Assembly (NCBI RefSeq): GCF_030409845.1
Contig: NZ_JAUFQQ010000005.1
Coordinates: 868,001-932,000, forward strand
DNA length: 64,000 nt
Source: Flavobacterium branchiarum
Lineage (GTDB): Bacteria; Bacteroidota; Bacteroidia; Flavobacteriales; Flavobacteriaceae
Direction of reading: 5' to 3'
The position numbers were made by a program, and so were the translations under genes. Positions 7,400-17,133 of the stretch are shown piece by piece (position 1 is the first letter of the stretch; each line of letters starts with the position of its first letter). The notes under the pieces are model-generated. The model made no database searches. It was not told the DNA's origin and saw only the letters and a list, made by a program, of their open reading frames with translations.

Positions 7400-9700
7400 C
7401 TAAAAAGGATATCCAATTGCGATATTAAGTATTAAATTATCTTTTCTCCAAGAACCACTTCCAAAATTAATATCATCTATTACCCATCGTTTTCCTTCAG
7501 GTAAATATGGTATTCTTAACGGAAATGCAATGTCGGTTCTTAAAATTAAAAACGATAAGTCAAAACGTAATCCTGCTCCAGCACCAACAGCAATTTCTTT
7601 CATGAAATTTTTACTGATTTTTGCTCCAGCTTTATTTGGATCATTATTGAGCAGCCAAACATTTCCAGCATCTAGAAATAGTGCTCCTCGTACGATACTA
7701 AAAAGTTTAGCTCGGTACTCTGTATTAAATTCAAGTTTTAAATCTCCTGATTGATCTGGAATTAATGAATTAACTGTATCTTGACTTACATAACTACCAG
7801 GGCCAATTGATCGGGCTCTAAAAGCGCGAATACTATTGGTTCCACCAACAACAAATTGCTTACTTGTAGGCAATGAAGAAGAATTACCATAAGGCAAGCC
7901 TACTCCTAGAATAAGTCGGCTTGCTAATTGGCTTTCTTTCCCTAGCTTAAGATAGTGTCTGAAATCAGTTTTAAATTTCACATATTGACTAAAAGGAACA
8001 TCAAATATTTTTACGACATCATTTTTCTTGATATTGGCTTTTGTTGCCAAGCCTGTTATATTACCAGCTAAATCAAGTTCTCCATTAAAATAAAATGTAT
8101 TCTTTTTTCGCTTTTGCATTGTATTGGTATAGGTATACGAATACGTTGGACCAAAAATTAATTGTTTATCAAGTACTTTAGCTAATGATTCATCTTTTGA
8201 AACTTGCTCTTGATAATAAGGCGTTACCCGATTTGGGCTCACATAATTAACTTCTATGATATCCAATTGATGTTCTTTTCTGATATTTTCTTTCCATGAA
8301 TACCCAAAGGATCCTCTAAAAGAATTTAAAGCATACAGATTAATTCGGTTTTGATATTCATAACTCAAACTTGCTTTCGTTTTTGGAACAAACTCACTAG
8401 AGCCTTGAAAATTAAAAGGAGTAATTAATCTTGGCCAAGTTAAACTTGCTTCTCCTCCTATTCTAAATATGTTATTCCCTTTATTTTGTCCCGAAATCTG
8501 AAAATCGGCTCCTCCAAATACTGACAATGTGAATAATTCAGCTCCTCTAAGCAAGTTTCTGTTGTTCCAGTTTGCGTTGATCTCTGAACCTGAATAACTA
8601 GCCGAATTGGTTTTTCCTAATACCTCAACTCTAATGAATTTCTTTGGCAATAAGGTTAGATAATAATAAGCGTCCAGAGCATTTTTTATGCTATCCGATT
8701 CTTTAAACTCATTTTTAACAAAATTGAATGTTCCGAGATTCACAAAACGGTTTAGAGAAAGATTGTGATCTGATCGATTGTAAAAATCTCCTTTCTTAAA
8801 ATACAAAGCTCTATCAAATACCCTTGGTCTAAACGTATTTGTAGAATCTATAATCGTAAAATCTTTATATTTTACGATATCTTCTTTTTTATATGCTACA
8901 GCTGTACTATCCTTTAAAATCGAAAAATTAGGATACACAACGATATCATTTATAGTATAAGGCACTTTGGCTTTGGCTGGCGTTTCGTCTTTTATTTTTA
9001 ATTTTATAACTACCTCGTGGTCTCCTTTGGTACTATCAACTTGCGCCAAGATATAATCGGAGTTAAAATAATAAAATCCCTTTTCTTTTAATCGAGAATC
9101 GATACGTTCTCTTTCTGATTTTATTACATCAAGATCATAAGGATTGCCTACTTTTAGCAATGATCTACGAGTTGTTTTGGCAATTGTTTTAGCTACAGCC
9201 GAAGAATCATCAGGAAAGCTAACACTCTTTATTTTATACTGTTTATTTGGTTTAACAGTGTATTCTACCGTTGCTCTTTTATCTTTAGAAGTTGAATCTG
9301 CAGTAACGTTTACTTTAAAAAAACCTTTATTTTCAGCATAATTTCTTAGCACCGACGAGTTATAATCTAAATCGACTTTACTGAAAAGTACTGGAGCTTC
9401 TCCAACTTTATTTCTCAACCAATACCTGGTTCCTTTCTTCTTCTTAGGTTCTCCAGCTATATTATATATCCATAATTTAATACGTAATCCTAAAAATTGT
9501 TTATTAGGCAAAGGACGCAACAAACCTTGCAGTTCATTTTTAAGTGCTGTTTTTTCTTTCTTTTTAAGAATCGTATCTTCTACTTTTACCGAAGCTCCTG
9601 TGTACAACAAATCTCCTTTGGGTAAATACTTGGTATTGCTACATCCAAAAGCAAAAAACAAAGAGAGTATTATAAAATATTTTAGATATTTAGTTTTCAT
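7400..9700 (-). CDS. tamL: BamA/TamA-family outer-membrane lipoprotein TamL
   Basis: About 766 aa from the ATG at 9700. A lipoprotein signal with FAFGCSN places a lipidated Cys near residue 20, a hallmark of the Bacteroidota TamL version of TamA. POTRA-like domains cover roughly residues 30-330 (repeated strand patterns ending around KDFTIIDSTN). A 16-strand Omp85 barrel follows to the C-terminus, with the PYGNSSSLPTSKQFVVGG/RAFRARS segment typical of the L6 region and a terminal Phe in AIGYPF. With TamB it forms an envelope-spanning assembly or lipid-transport module. The start lies 4 bp after the tamB stop, and an in-frame start at 9727 would overlap tamB. It is cotranscribed with tamB. Confidence 0.9.
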   Translation of the reverse strand: MKTKYLKYFIILSLFFAFGCSNTKYLPKGDLLYTGASVKVEDTILKKKEKTALKNELQGLLRPLPNKQFLGLRIKLWIYNIAGEPKKKKGTRYWLRNKVGEAPVLFSKVDLDYNSSVLRNYAENKGFFKVNVTADSTSKDKRATVEYTVKPNKQYKIKSVSFPDDSSAVAKTIAKTTRRSLLKVGNPYDLDVIKSERERIDSRLKEKGFYYFNSDYILAQVDSTKGDHEVVIKLKIKDETPAKAKVPYTINDIVVYPNFSILKDSTAVAYKKEDIVKYKDFTIIDSTNTFRPRVFDRALYFKKGDFYNRSDHNLSLNRFVNLGTFNFVKNEFKESDSIKNALDAYYYLTLLPKKFIRVEVLGKTNSASYSGSEINANWNNRNLLRGAELFTLSVFGGADFQISGQNKGNNIFRIGGEASLTWPRLITPFNFQGSSEFVPKTKASLSYEYQNRINLYALNSFRGSFGYSWKENIRKEHQLDIIEVNYVSPNRVTPYYQEQVSKDESLAKVLDKQLIFGPTYSYTYTNTMQKRKKNTFYFNGELDLAGNITGLATKANIKKNDVVKIFDVPFSQYVKFKTDFRHYLKLGKESQLASRLILGVGLPYGNSSSLPTSKQFVVGGTNSIRAFRARSIGPGSYVSQDTVNSLIPDQSGDLKLEFNTEYRAKLFSIVRGALFLDAGNVWLLNNDPNKAGAKISKNFMKEIAVGAGAGLRFDLSFLILRTDIAFPLRIPYLPEGKRWVIDDINFGSGSWRKDNLILNIAIGYPF

Positions 9701-9704
9701 ATTA

Positions 9705-12700
9705 CTACGTTTTTTGCTCTTGTTCATTATCTAATTCTTTTTTCTTTTTCTCTTCCTTCTCTTTTTGACTCTCTTTCTCTTTACGTAATTTTTCTTTTCT
9801 AATTATTTCCTTTTCTTCTTTACTACGATGAAACAATTCTCTAAACTTATTATAATTCATTGTAATAATGAATGCAATTCCAGTTTCTACAACCTGACCT
9901 TCTACTGCAACTTGATACTGATTTTTTCGATATGCTCTAACCATATATCGTCCGTCTTTTGTAAGCTGGTAATCTATAGAAACATCACCTGCAATATTTG
10001 CATCTTGCTCATTCTCTCTTTCTTGTCCTTCTAAAGCAAAACTACTTCCTATAGTTACTTTTAATCTGTCGTCTAACAATTTTTTTGAAACACCAACATT
10101 TAAATCCGTTCTGTTTTGTTTCGTTCCCGAAGTATAATCATCTGTAGACTCTAAATCAAATTCCAGTTCGACTCCACTTATCAATTCACCTGCAAGATTA
10201 TTTAATTGATCCGAAAGTATTTTACTCACACTTTGTCTCGCCATAGATTCGGCACTTGTACCACCACTTTCGCTTGCAAAAGGGTTTTCTCCAACAAATC
10301 GGTTTAAAAGTAAAAGCGCAAAAACCTGTTTATTTAATTCAGACGGATCTTGTCTCAATTGTTGCAATTTTGTTTGTGAAGTTGTTATAATATTCGATGA
10401 AACATCGTAATTACCATCTGGAAGAACAATATCAAATGAGATTTCTGGTTTCATAAGCTCTCCATTCATTTTTAATAAAGCTTGAAACGGAATTTTTTGT
10501 TTGTACGTGTTTTTGACTGTTTGTGACTCAGCTCCTAACTGATTTCCTAATAAATCTATCGGAGCAGCATTTACTTTATAAATAGCCGTTAAATTTAAGT
10601 TTGCCATTGTAGGCTCTCCATTCCATATAATATAACTTCCTTTTTGAATATCAAATTTTCGTCTTATCATATTAAAACTCATCTCATACGCTCCTTCACT
10701 AAACTCATATTTACCTGTAAGCGTAGTTTTCCCCGAAGGATCAATGCCTCCAATAAGATCTGCTTCACCCAACAACCTCAGGTAATCTCCATTTCCTTTA
10801 TCTATAACCAAAGTAAGTTCTGCCTTTTTATCAATAGAGATTGCAACACTTACATCCATACCAATTAATTGAGATTGATTCAATTTACTTTCCATTGCAA
10901 CAGTTTGTTTCAGTAATAAATTATCTTCATTTACAAACTCTACAATTCCTTCTCTATCGGCAATGGATGGATCTGATTGAGGCATAACAATTGTAAATTT
11001 TGTATCCTCATTAATTTTTATATTTCCTCCTACTACAGGATTATCCAATGTTCCTTTTATACTTAGATTTGCATCTAATGATAAATCTCCATAAAACAAA
11101 TCATTGTCTGCTTCGGTTGAATGAATCGCTCTAAACTGATCCGCTTTTATTGTTAAACCAAAGTCATAATTTCTAAAATCTTTGGAATTTATTTTTCCAT
11201 TTACAAATAGCTCATTCTTATTTTCATCATAAACAGAGAAATTATCAAATACAATCGCTTCGTTTTCAATTCTAATTTTCTCTTTAGGTATTTGATAAAT
11301 AGAATTAAACTTCGTTACTTTAAAAACAGCGTCGTTAAAGTCTAATTCACCTGTTACTTTCGGCGCATCTGTATTACCCGTAACTTTAAAACTCCCAGAT
11401 AAATAACCTGCACCATCTGTAACATTCCCCATACTAAAGCCTTGAATACTTTTTATATTTAAATGGTTGATATCTAAATCTAGATCAAAACTACTATCAT
11501 CAATTTTGTAATTCCCCGTAAGGTTTACATCATTTCCTTGATCACTTAGCGTAACATTAGCAGCTAGCAAATTATCTGTTTTATTATTTACTTTTATATC
11601 AATATCTCCTACTGATTCTCCTTTAAAACTGAAGTCATCGATCTTTAAATCGGATGTAAAAGTTGGTTTTGTCATAACGTTATCAACCAAAGCCGATCCA
11701 TTAATCAACCCTTCCGCTAACAATTTATCTTTTGTAACCATATTTAAAATGGTCTCAATTTTAAAATTGACAAAATCTATTTGCAATGGTGCATTTTTCC
11801 CATCGTTCTGAGATTGAACTTTTAACTCATTACCCGAATTTTCCAAATAGAACTTATCAATATAAAGCCTTTGCCCTCCAAACTCAATAGAATTTTCAGA
11901 ATTCATATTCCATTTATCATAATTAAGCACAAAGCTATCTGAATCGAATTTTACCGTATTCTTACCATTTTCGTGAAGTAATTCTCCTTTAATAAAATAC
12001 TGCTCTTTTTGTTCCTTGTCTTTTACCTGTAAAGCATACGAGAGAATATTATCCTCAATTTTTCCTGCCAAACCAACAAAAGGAATTTTAAAATCTCCGC
12101 TCTCTACAGGAGCAACAGAAACTTGATATTCTAGCCCTTTATCCTTTGCTTCTATATTTATTTTACCATCTGAAAGTGTGTTTCCATCATATACAATTTT
12201 CGGGATAGTTCCTTTTATCTCCAAAGAATCTACCACATTATTATATTTTCCAGTAATCTGAATAGGCTCTAAGCTTTTCAATTTTGGAACAAGCTGAAAC
12301 AACAATGGATCACTATTTACAGATAAATTAAATGTTAGACGTTGTTCATCTGAATCCCCTTTTGTTTTAGGAACTTGCAGATCCATATATTTAGATAGCG
12401 ATTTCTTTAGTGCAACCGTTAATGTTGTCAACTTATATTTTCCGTCCATTTCGGCTTTTAGGAACTGCGACTGTATTTTGATATTATTTTTTTCATTATC
12501 GGCATAAGCCAAAATTTTAATAGAATCCAATACAATTGGTTGTGCCTCTTTTAAAACTTGAATATTTGACAAGAAAACTTTTCCGTTTAAAAAATCAGGA
12601 TTACTATTGGTTATATCTGCATCGATATTTCCGCGAAGTTTCATTGGCCCCGCATGAAGATTCAGTTTTTCAAGATCTGCAATATCTAAGTTTAATTTTA

Positions 12701-14792
12701 ATTTAACCGCTGGAAATTTGTCATCAAATCTTCCGTTGGCAACTAAGCCAAAGTTCAAATTCGGATCTTTTATTCCTGACTTAACCGCAAATGCTCCTTT
12801 AGCAATGTCTCCGTTTAAGGTTAAATTTCTATAGGTATATTTATTGAATACTGCTTTTTGCACAATTCCGTCTAAGTGTGCCTGAGCAGTTTGAGGATCT
12901 AGTCCCTTCCCTTTTACTTTCGCTTTAAGCGTGATCTTTCCTATTGAATCATTTTTTATTAATTTACCTAAGTCAAATTCTGTAAATGAAATTGTAGCAT
13001 CATATTTCTCCGATTTTTTAATACGTTGATCAAACAAAGCGTCGACTTTGGCATTTCCGAAACTACTATTCAAAGCCAAATTAGTTTTGAAGTTATTGAC
13101 CGCCCCTTTAAAGTTTCCTTTTAAATTAAATTGTGAAGGCAATTGAATATTCTTTGGGATTGTTCCTGCTGGCACAAACGACATCACATCTTTTGATGAA
13201 CTCACAAAGTTTTTTATATCTAAATCATAATATGCTTTTTGTGCATCTGGCAATCCTGTAATCTTTCCAGACACTGAAACTTTAGTAGTTCCGATTCCGC
13301 TCATTTCAAACATCGGAATTGCCAAATCTTTTACTTTCCCATTCAATCGTGCATTTATAGACAAAACTGCATTAGAATTACTCTTAAACGGATTGGTATT
13401 TTGCAAATCTGGAACAAAAAGCAATATGTCTTTAAAACCTACTTTTGTCTGATTAAAATTAGCATCCAAGCTAAGATTATCTATATTCTTAGTAACCGCT
13501 ACGATTGATGGATAACCTACTTTTATCTCTTTTTGCAATAAAGTCTGTGGCGTTTTTAAATACAGATTCTTTAAATATGCATTTTTAGGTCCATAAAAGA
13601 AATCTGTTTTAAATGCCTGAATTTTAAGCCCACTTTTTTCATTTACGGTCAATGATTGCAGACTTCCCGAAATAGTATCATTGGCATAATACAGCTTTTC
13701 GGCTTTAAGATTAAAATCTTGTAAATCGATATGTCCATAATCAATTCCTTTTTTATTCGGTTTCGATTGCATATCATCATACTTAAATGCAACATTTTGT
13801 ATATCGGCAGTTTTAAGTTTTAATTTCCATCCTGCTTGAGGAATTGCGGTAGAATCTAAATCTGGCGTTTTAATTTGTTTTTCCTTTACTCCTAATTGTA
13901 AATTCCCTTTTAGATTTTTCAACTCGAAAGTATCAAAATCGAGCATTTGATTGTTTAAATCTAATTTATTAACCAACAGCTGTAATTTGCCCAAAGTTAC
14001 TCCAGAAGCAAGCTTTGAACCTGTATTATCATATGCAATATCTATTTTTGACAGATTGATTTTATTTAATTTCAAATTAAAATCTGGTCTTTTAGAAATT
14101 GTATCTACTGTCTTGACTGAAGCTTCGGCTATTTGCTCTACTAAATCCTGGTTTAAAACTAATCTCAGCCCATTTAAATCGATATTCGGAATATCAAAAT
14201 CCATTTTATCCAAATCGAATTTTTTAAATTCTGTTTGAAAATCAGTCAGTTTGACACGAACATCATTTTTAGAGAAATCATCTTTAAAATTAAAATTGAT
14301 TTTATTCAAATTAATTTTAACAACCGATATTTTAAATGGCTTACTATTAAGGTCTACTGGCTCTGGTTCTTTGGAAGCAAATGCTGCAATTATGTAATCA
14401 AAATTAAAAACTCCTTCTTTGTTTCTTGAAATATTGGCAGTTGTATTTTCAAGAGAAATTGAGTTTATTTCGACCTCACTGTCTATTAACTTAAACAAAT
14501 CGATGTCAACTTCTAATCGTTTTCCACTAAGTAGCGTGTCTTTCTTTTGATCTTCAAAATAAAAGCCTTCTAACACAATATCTTTAGGGAAATCAATAGA
14601 TATTCTATCTAAAGAGACTTTGGTTTTTATCTTTTTTTGCAAAAAGGTGATCGCTTTATCTTTAGCAAAATTCTGTACAGCAGGAACCTGAATTAAGATT
14701 ATAATCAATAACAACAGCGTCACTAATGTTATGACACACCAAAGGAGCACACGAAGTATTTTTTTTAGGAGATGAATTCGTTTTTTACTCAT
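9705..14792 (-). CDS. tamB: TamB-family translocation/assembly protein (DUF490)
   Basis: 1695 aa. One N-terminal membrane segment (about residues 12-32, VLLWCVITLVTLLLLIIILI) precedes a very long repetitive beta-rich region of AsmA/VPS13-like type, with recurring short strands and 'NGxxxL' turns. The C-terminal 400 residues carry the DUF490 signature region (LNLTAIYKVNAAPIDLL, FDIVLPDGNYDV, VFALLLLNRF). The tail after residue 1640 is a Lys/Glu-rich coiled coil. It should span the periplasm from inner membrane to the TamL barrel. It is the first gene of a two-gene operon with tamL. The length is within the range for Bacteroidota TamB. Confidence 0.92.
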   Translation of the reverse strand: MSKKRIHLLKKILRVLLWCVITLVTLLLLIIILIQVPAVQNFAKDKAITFLQKKIKTKVSLDRISIDFPKDIVLEGFYFEDQKKDTLLSGKRLEVDIDLFKLIDSEVEINSISLENTTANISRNKEGVFNFDYIIAAFASKEPEPVDLNSKPFKISVVKINLNKINFNFKDDFSKNDVRVKLTDFQTEFKKFDLDKMDFDIPNIDLNGLRLVLNQDLVEQIAEASVKTVDTISKRPDFNLKLNKINLSKIDIAYDNTGSKLASGVTLGKLQLLVNKLDLNNQMLDFDTFELKNLKGNLQLGVKEKQIKTPDLDSTAIPQAGWKLKLKTADIQNVAFKYDDMQSKPNKKGIDYGHIDLQDFNLKAEKLYYANDTISGSLQSLTVNEKSGLKIQAFKTDFFYGPKNAYLKNLYLKTPQTLLQKEIKVGYPSIVAVTKNIDNLSLDANFNQTKVGFKDILLFVPDLQNTNPFKSNSNAVLSINARLNGKVKDLAIPMFEMSGIGTTKVSVSGKITGLPDAQKAYYDLDIKNFVSSSKDVMSFVPAGTIPKNIQLPSQFNLKGNFKGAVNNFKTNLALNSSFGNAKVDALFDQRIKKSEKYDATISFTEFDLGKLIKNDSIGKITLKAKVKGKGLDPQTAQAHLDGIVQKAVFNKYTYRNLTLNGDIAKGAFAVKSGIKDPNLNFGLVANGRFDDKFPAVKLKLNLDIADLEKLNLHAGPMKLRGNIDADITNSNPDFLNGKVFLSNIQVLKEAQPIVLDSIKILAYADNEKNNIKIQSQFLKAEMDGKYKLTTLTVALKKSLSKYMDLQVPKTKGDSDEQRLTFNLSVNSDPLLFQLVPKLKSLEPIQITGKYNNVVDSLEIKGTIPKIVYDGNTLSDGKINIEAKDKGLEYQVSVAPVESGDFKIPFVGLAGKIEDNILSYALQVKDKEQKEQYFIKGELLHENGKNTVKFDSDSFVLNYDKWNMNSENSIEFGGQRLYIDKFYLENSGNELKVQSQNDGKNAPLQIDFVNFKIETILNMVTKDKLLAEGLINGSALVDNVMTKPTFTSDLKIDDFSFKGESVGDIDIKVNNKTDNLLAANVTLSDQGNDVNLTGNYKIDDSSFDLDLDINHLNIKSIQGFSMGNVTDGAGYLSGSFKVTGNTDAPKVTGELDFNDAVFKVTKFNSIYQIPKEKIRIENEAIVFDNFSVYDENKNELFVNGKINSKDFRNYDFGLTIKADQFRAIHSTEADNDLFYGDLSLDANLSIKGTLDNPVVGGNIKINEDTKFTIVMPQSDPSIADREGIVEFVNEDNLLLKQTVAMESKLNQSQLIGMDVSVAISIDKKAELTLVIDKGNGDYLRLLGEADLIGGIDPSGKTTLTGKYEFSEGAYEMSFNMIRRKFDIQKGSYIIWNGEPTMANLNLTAIYKVNAAPIDLLGNQLGAESQTVKNTYKQKIPFQALLKMNGELMKPEISFDIVLPDGNYDVSSNIITTSQTKLQQLRQDPSELNKQVFALLLLNRFVGENPFASESGGTSAESMARQSVSKILSDQLNNLAGELISGVELEFDLESTDDYTSGTKQNRTDLNVGVSKKLLDDRLKVTIGSSFALEGQERENEQDANIAGDVSIDYQLTKDGRYMVRAYRKNQYQVAVEGQVVETGIAFIITMNYNKFRELFHRSKEEKEIIRKEKLRKEKESQKEKEEKKKKELDNEQEQKT

Positions 14793-14979
14793 ATAAAGGA
14801 AATAAGGCTAATAAAACTGGTTTAGATTATTGCTATGCAGTCACTAATTTAACGAACTATATACAATTTACAAAATTGTAAAAAATATACTCCAATACTT
14901 TACATAATTATTTAAACTTATTCTAGAATTAACCTTTATTGCAAGTATATTCTTATTTAGATTAAACCAAAGTACTTGT

Positions 14980-15936
14980 TTAAAATTTTATATATGGCCA
15001 CTTTTCTTCTATAGTTTTTATTCTCTTATTCAACTTTGATAAAAAAGCACGGTGTTGTTCTGAATCAGGATTAAAACTTCTATGCGATAATCCTTTTTGT
15101 ATTTCATAAATCTCTTGCTTTATAGCAATTCCTTCCTTAGAAATATAGTTTTCACTAAAACGTTCCCAGATATAATCGATAGCAATTTGATTGGGATGCA
15201 ACATATCTTCTGCGTAAAATCGATAATCGCGAAGTTCATCCATCATGATTTCATAAGAAGCAAAGTATCCTGTTTTCATCTTATATTCTTCTCTATTTAA
15301 AGTAGAATGCAGTGAAGATATCAAATTTGATTTACTCCATTGATTTTCGACAAAACCATCTTTTATATGACGAACGGGAGATATGGTAAAAATGATTTTT
15401 GCTTCTGAGTTAATTGAAGCAATTAAATCTATTGTTTTTTTTATGCTTTCTTCGATTATCTCAACTGACAAAAGTTCTTTTGAAAATTGTTTTTGTGGTA
15501 CTTTATGACAATTAGCAACTACTGCATCACTCTCTTTTGCACGATAGACCCACGAAGTTCCATAGGTTATAATAATGTGCGTCGCTTCAGCTAACTCTTG
15601 ATGTGCCTTTTTAGTAATCTGATTGAGATTATAAATCAAATCTTCTTTGTTTCCATTACTTAAATCTGAATGCGCATCAAACGAATGCCAACGTTCATTA
15701 TGAAAAAACACATCCTTTTCTGTAAATGTCTTTTGTGAAACTGCAAAATCTATCAATTTTTCAATTGCCAAAGGATGAAATAAAATCCCTAATGGATTAC
15801 AATTATTATAGAACTTAAAATAATCTAATTTCTCTGCCATATTTACAGCAAAACAAGAACCTAAAGACACTACTTTAGAACTATAATCGATCGGATTATT
15901 ACTTTGCGAAATAGGGACTGGAGTTCTGAATTGCAT
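14980..15936 (-). CDS. GSCFA domain protein
   Basis: 318 aa from the ATG chosen at 15936. An in-frame upstream start at 15966 would add ten residues. It carries the family-defining GSCFA motif at about residues 26-30 (VVSLGSCFAVNMAEKL) near the N-terminus. The GSCFA family is widespread in Bacteroidota and related to SGNH/GDSL hydrolases: Ser27 sits where the nucleophile would be, and DMLHPNQIAIDYIW resembles the DxxH block V. The substrate is unknown. A 16-codon copy of its start lies upstream at 16918-16965 as part of a local duplication, which supports the ATG at 15936 as the true start. Confidence 0.85.
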   Translation of the reverse strand: MQFRTPVPISQSNNPIDYSSKVVSLGSCFAVNMAEKLDYFKFYNNCNPLGILFHPLAIEKLIDFAVSQKTFTEKDVFFHNERWHSFDAHSDLSNGNKEDLIYNLNQITKKAHQELAEATHIIITYGTSWVYRAKESDAVVANCHKVPQKQFSKELLSVEIIEESIKKTIDLIASINSEAKIIFTISPVRHIKDGFVENQWSKSNLISSLHSTLNREEYKMKTGYFASYEIMMDELRDYRFYAEDMLHPNQIAIDYIWERFSENYISKEGIAIKQEIYEIQKGLSHRSFNPDSEQHRAFLSKLNKRIKTIEEKWPYIKF

Positions 15937-16018
15937 AATTTGAAGTTTTAAACAAATTTCAACCATTTTCTACAAACAAAAAAACCAAATACAGAAGTAT
16001 TTGGCTTTATAATAATTT
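15901..16018. repeat. Direct repeat copy A (GSCFA start plus terminator)
   Basis: About 118 bp matching 16929-17050 at clearly over 80 percent identity by eye. It contains the first codons of the GSCFA gene and the hairpin that ends the gene at 16033-16848. The two copies bracket that lipoprotein gene. Confidence 0.75.
15979..16014 (-). terminator. Terminator of the DUF-type lipoprotein gene
   Basis: On the minus strand, GCCAAATAC-TTC-TGTATTTGG followed by a T run (TTTTTTTG). It lies just downstream of the stop at 16033 and upstream of the GSCFA start. Confidence 0.65.
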
Positions 16019-16032
16019 AAAAAATAATCTAA

Positions 16033-16848
16033 TTAATAGGTGTATTCAATTTCATATTCGATTGACTCACCACCACCATCTAATGACGTGTGTCTTTTTG
16101 GATATCCATTATCATTGTAAATATAACTAGTTATAAAAACAGAAGGCTTTGTGTCCCCTTTAGTTATTCTTGTTGTCTTAATAATATTGTTTTTTCCAAA
16201 ACCTTCGACTTCATCTAATAATAAACCGTAACCTAAAACATTTTTAAGGGGATTCATTTTAGTATCATATTCGTAAACGCTCACTCCGTCAAAAAGACTA
16301 TTAGTAATATTATTGTGCTCACTCTTAATAAGATTTCCATCCTTGTAAGTCAATTTACCTATACCTTCTTTTTTTTCTACTTGTGTAATTGAATTTATAT
16401 CATACACTATATAAGAAATAGTTCCGTCTAGATTGTGCGTATAAATAGTCTTAGTAACATATCCATTAGGTCGATCCTCAGAAATACCATCTTTAAAAAT
16501 TCTAGTTTTTAGCTTTCCTGCTTCGTATTCATATAAAACCTCTATTCTTTTTACTTCTTTACCTAGTGCTTCAAAACCAAATTGTTCATATTTTGTTATT
16601 ATATTACCTTCATAAGTATAGGTAGCTTTTGAACTCTCATCAACAATACTACGAATTTTGTTTCCATCATAAGTAATAACACTTTTGGAATTAGTACCTA
16701 GAAAATCTGATGGATATTCATATGAAATTGTTTTAGGCAAAATTGAAATATCTTCTGAAGGAAGTTCTGGTAAAGAATCATCAATATCAGATGAACATGA
16801 ACTTAAAACAAATAATGAGGCAGTAAATAAATAGAGTAATTTTTTCAT
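16033..16848 (-). CDS. Putative lipoprotein with YD-like beta repeats
   Basis: 271 aa from the ATG chosen at 16848, which is six codons inside a longer possible frame and begins a proper signal sequence. The signal MKKLLYLFTASLFVLSSCSS has a lipobox with Cys near position 18. The mature part repeats the pattern 'Tyr-x-Tyr-(D/E)-x-(G/N)' (TYEGNIITKYEQ, VLYEYEAGKLKT, YEYDTKMNPLKN), resembling the DUF4595/YD-type lipoproteins of Bacteroidota. Function is unknown, probably at the cell surface. The flanking direct repeats suggest that it was inserted or duplicated next to the GSCFA gene. Confidence 0.75.
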   Translation of the reverse strand: MKKLLYLFTASLFVLSSCSSDIDDSLPELPSEDISILPKTISYEYPSDFLGTNSKSVITYDGNKIRSIVDESSKATYTYEGNIITKYEQFGFEALGKEVKRIEVLYEYEAGKLKTRIFKDGISEDRPNGYVTKTIYTHNLDGTISYIVYDINSITQVEKKEGIGKLTYKDGNLIKSEHNNITNSLFDGVSVYEYDTKMNPLKNVLGYGLLLDEVEGFGKNNIIKTTRITKGDTKPSVFITSYIYNDNGYPKRHTSLDGGGESIEYEIEYTY

Positions 16849-16917
16849 GAATAGCTTTTTTCGCAAATTAAACGAAATCGAAATTAATTGCCTAATAAAG
16901 CAGAATCCTTTTCAATA

Positions 16918-16965
16918 ATAAAGACTCAAATTTTGCAAAATAGCTACAGGGGTTCTGAATTGCAT
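16918..16965 (-). pseudogene. Truncated copy of the GSCFA gene start
   Basis: From the ATG at 16965 the minus strand reads MQFRTPVAILQNLSLYY then stops. The intact gene begins MQFRTPVPIS. The start and its upstream DNA are duplicated, but the rest of the gene is absent. It lies directly upstream of the inserted lipoprotein gene. Confidence 0.65.
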
Positions 16966-17050
16966 GATTTAAAATTTTAAACAAATTTTAAATCATTTAC
17001 TGAAAACAAAAAAACAAATACAGAAGTATTTGGTTTTATAATAATTTTTA
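16929..17050. repeat. Direct repeat copy B
   Basis: Second copy of the repeat at 15901-16018, including a slightly changed hairpin (CAAATACAGAAGTATTTG). It lies between the lipoprotein gene start and the ABC transporter promoter. Confidence 0.75.
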
Positions 17051-17100
17051 AAATAGATTTTTAATAACAGTAATCAAGATTACTAAATCAATCAATTCAC

Positions 17101-17108
17101 TACTTTTG
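17101..17108 (+). promoter_or_regulatory. -7 box for the ABC transporter
   Basis: TACTTTTG matches TAnnTTTG and lies 26 bp before the ATG at 17134. No convincing -33 element is seen. Confidence 0.5.
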
Positions 17109-17133
17109 CATCTTCTAAAATTAAAATTCACAC

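Noticed and set aside
13951..14238. Plus-strand open frames within tamB
   Set aside because: They are antisense shadows of a well-supported 1695-residue protein.
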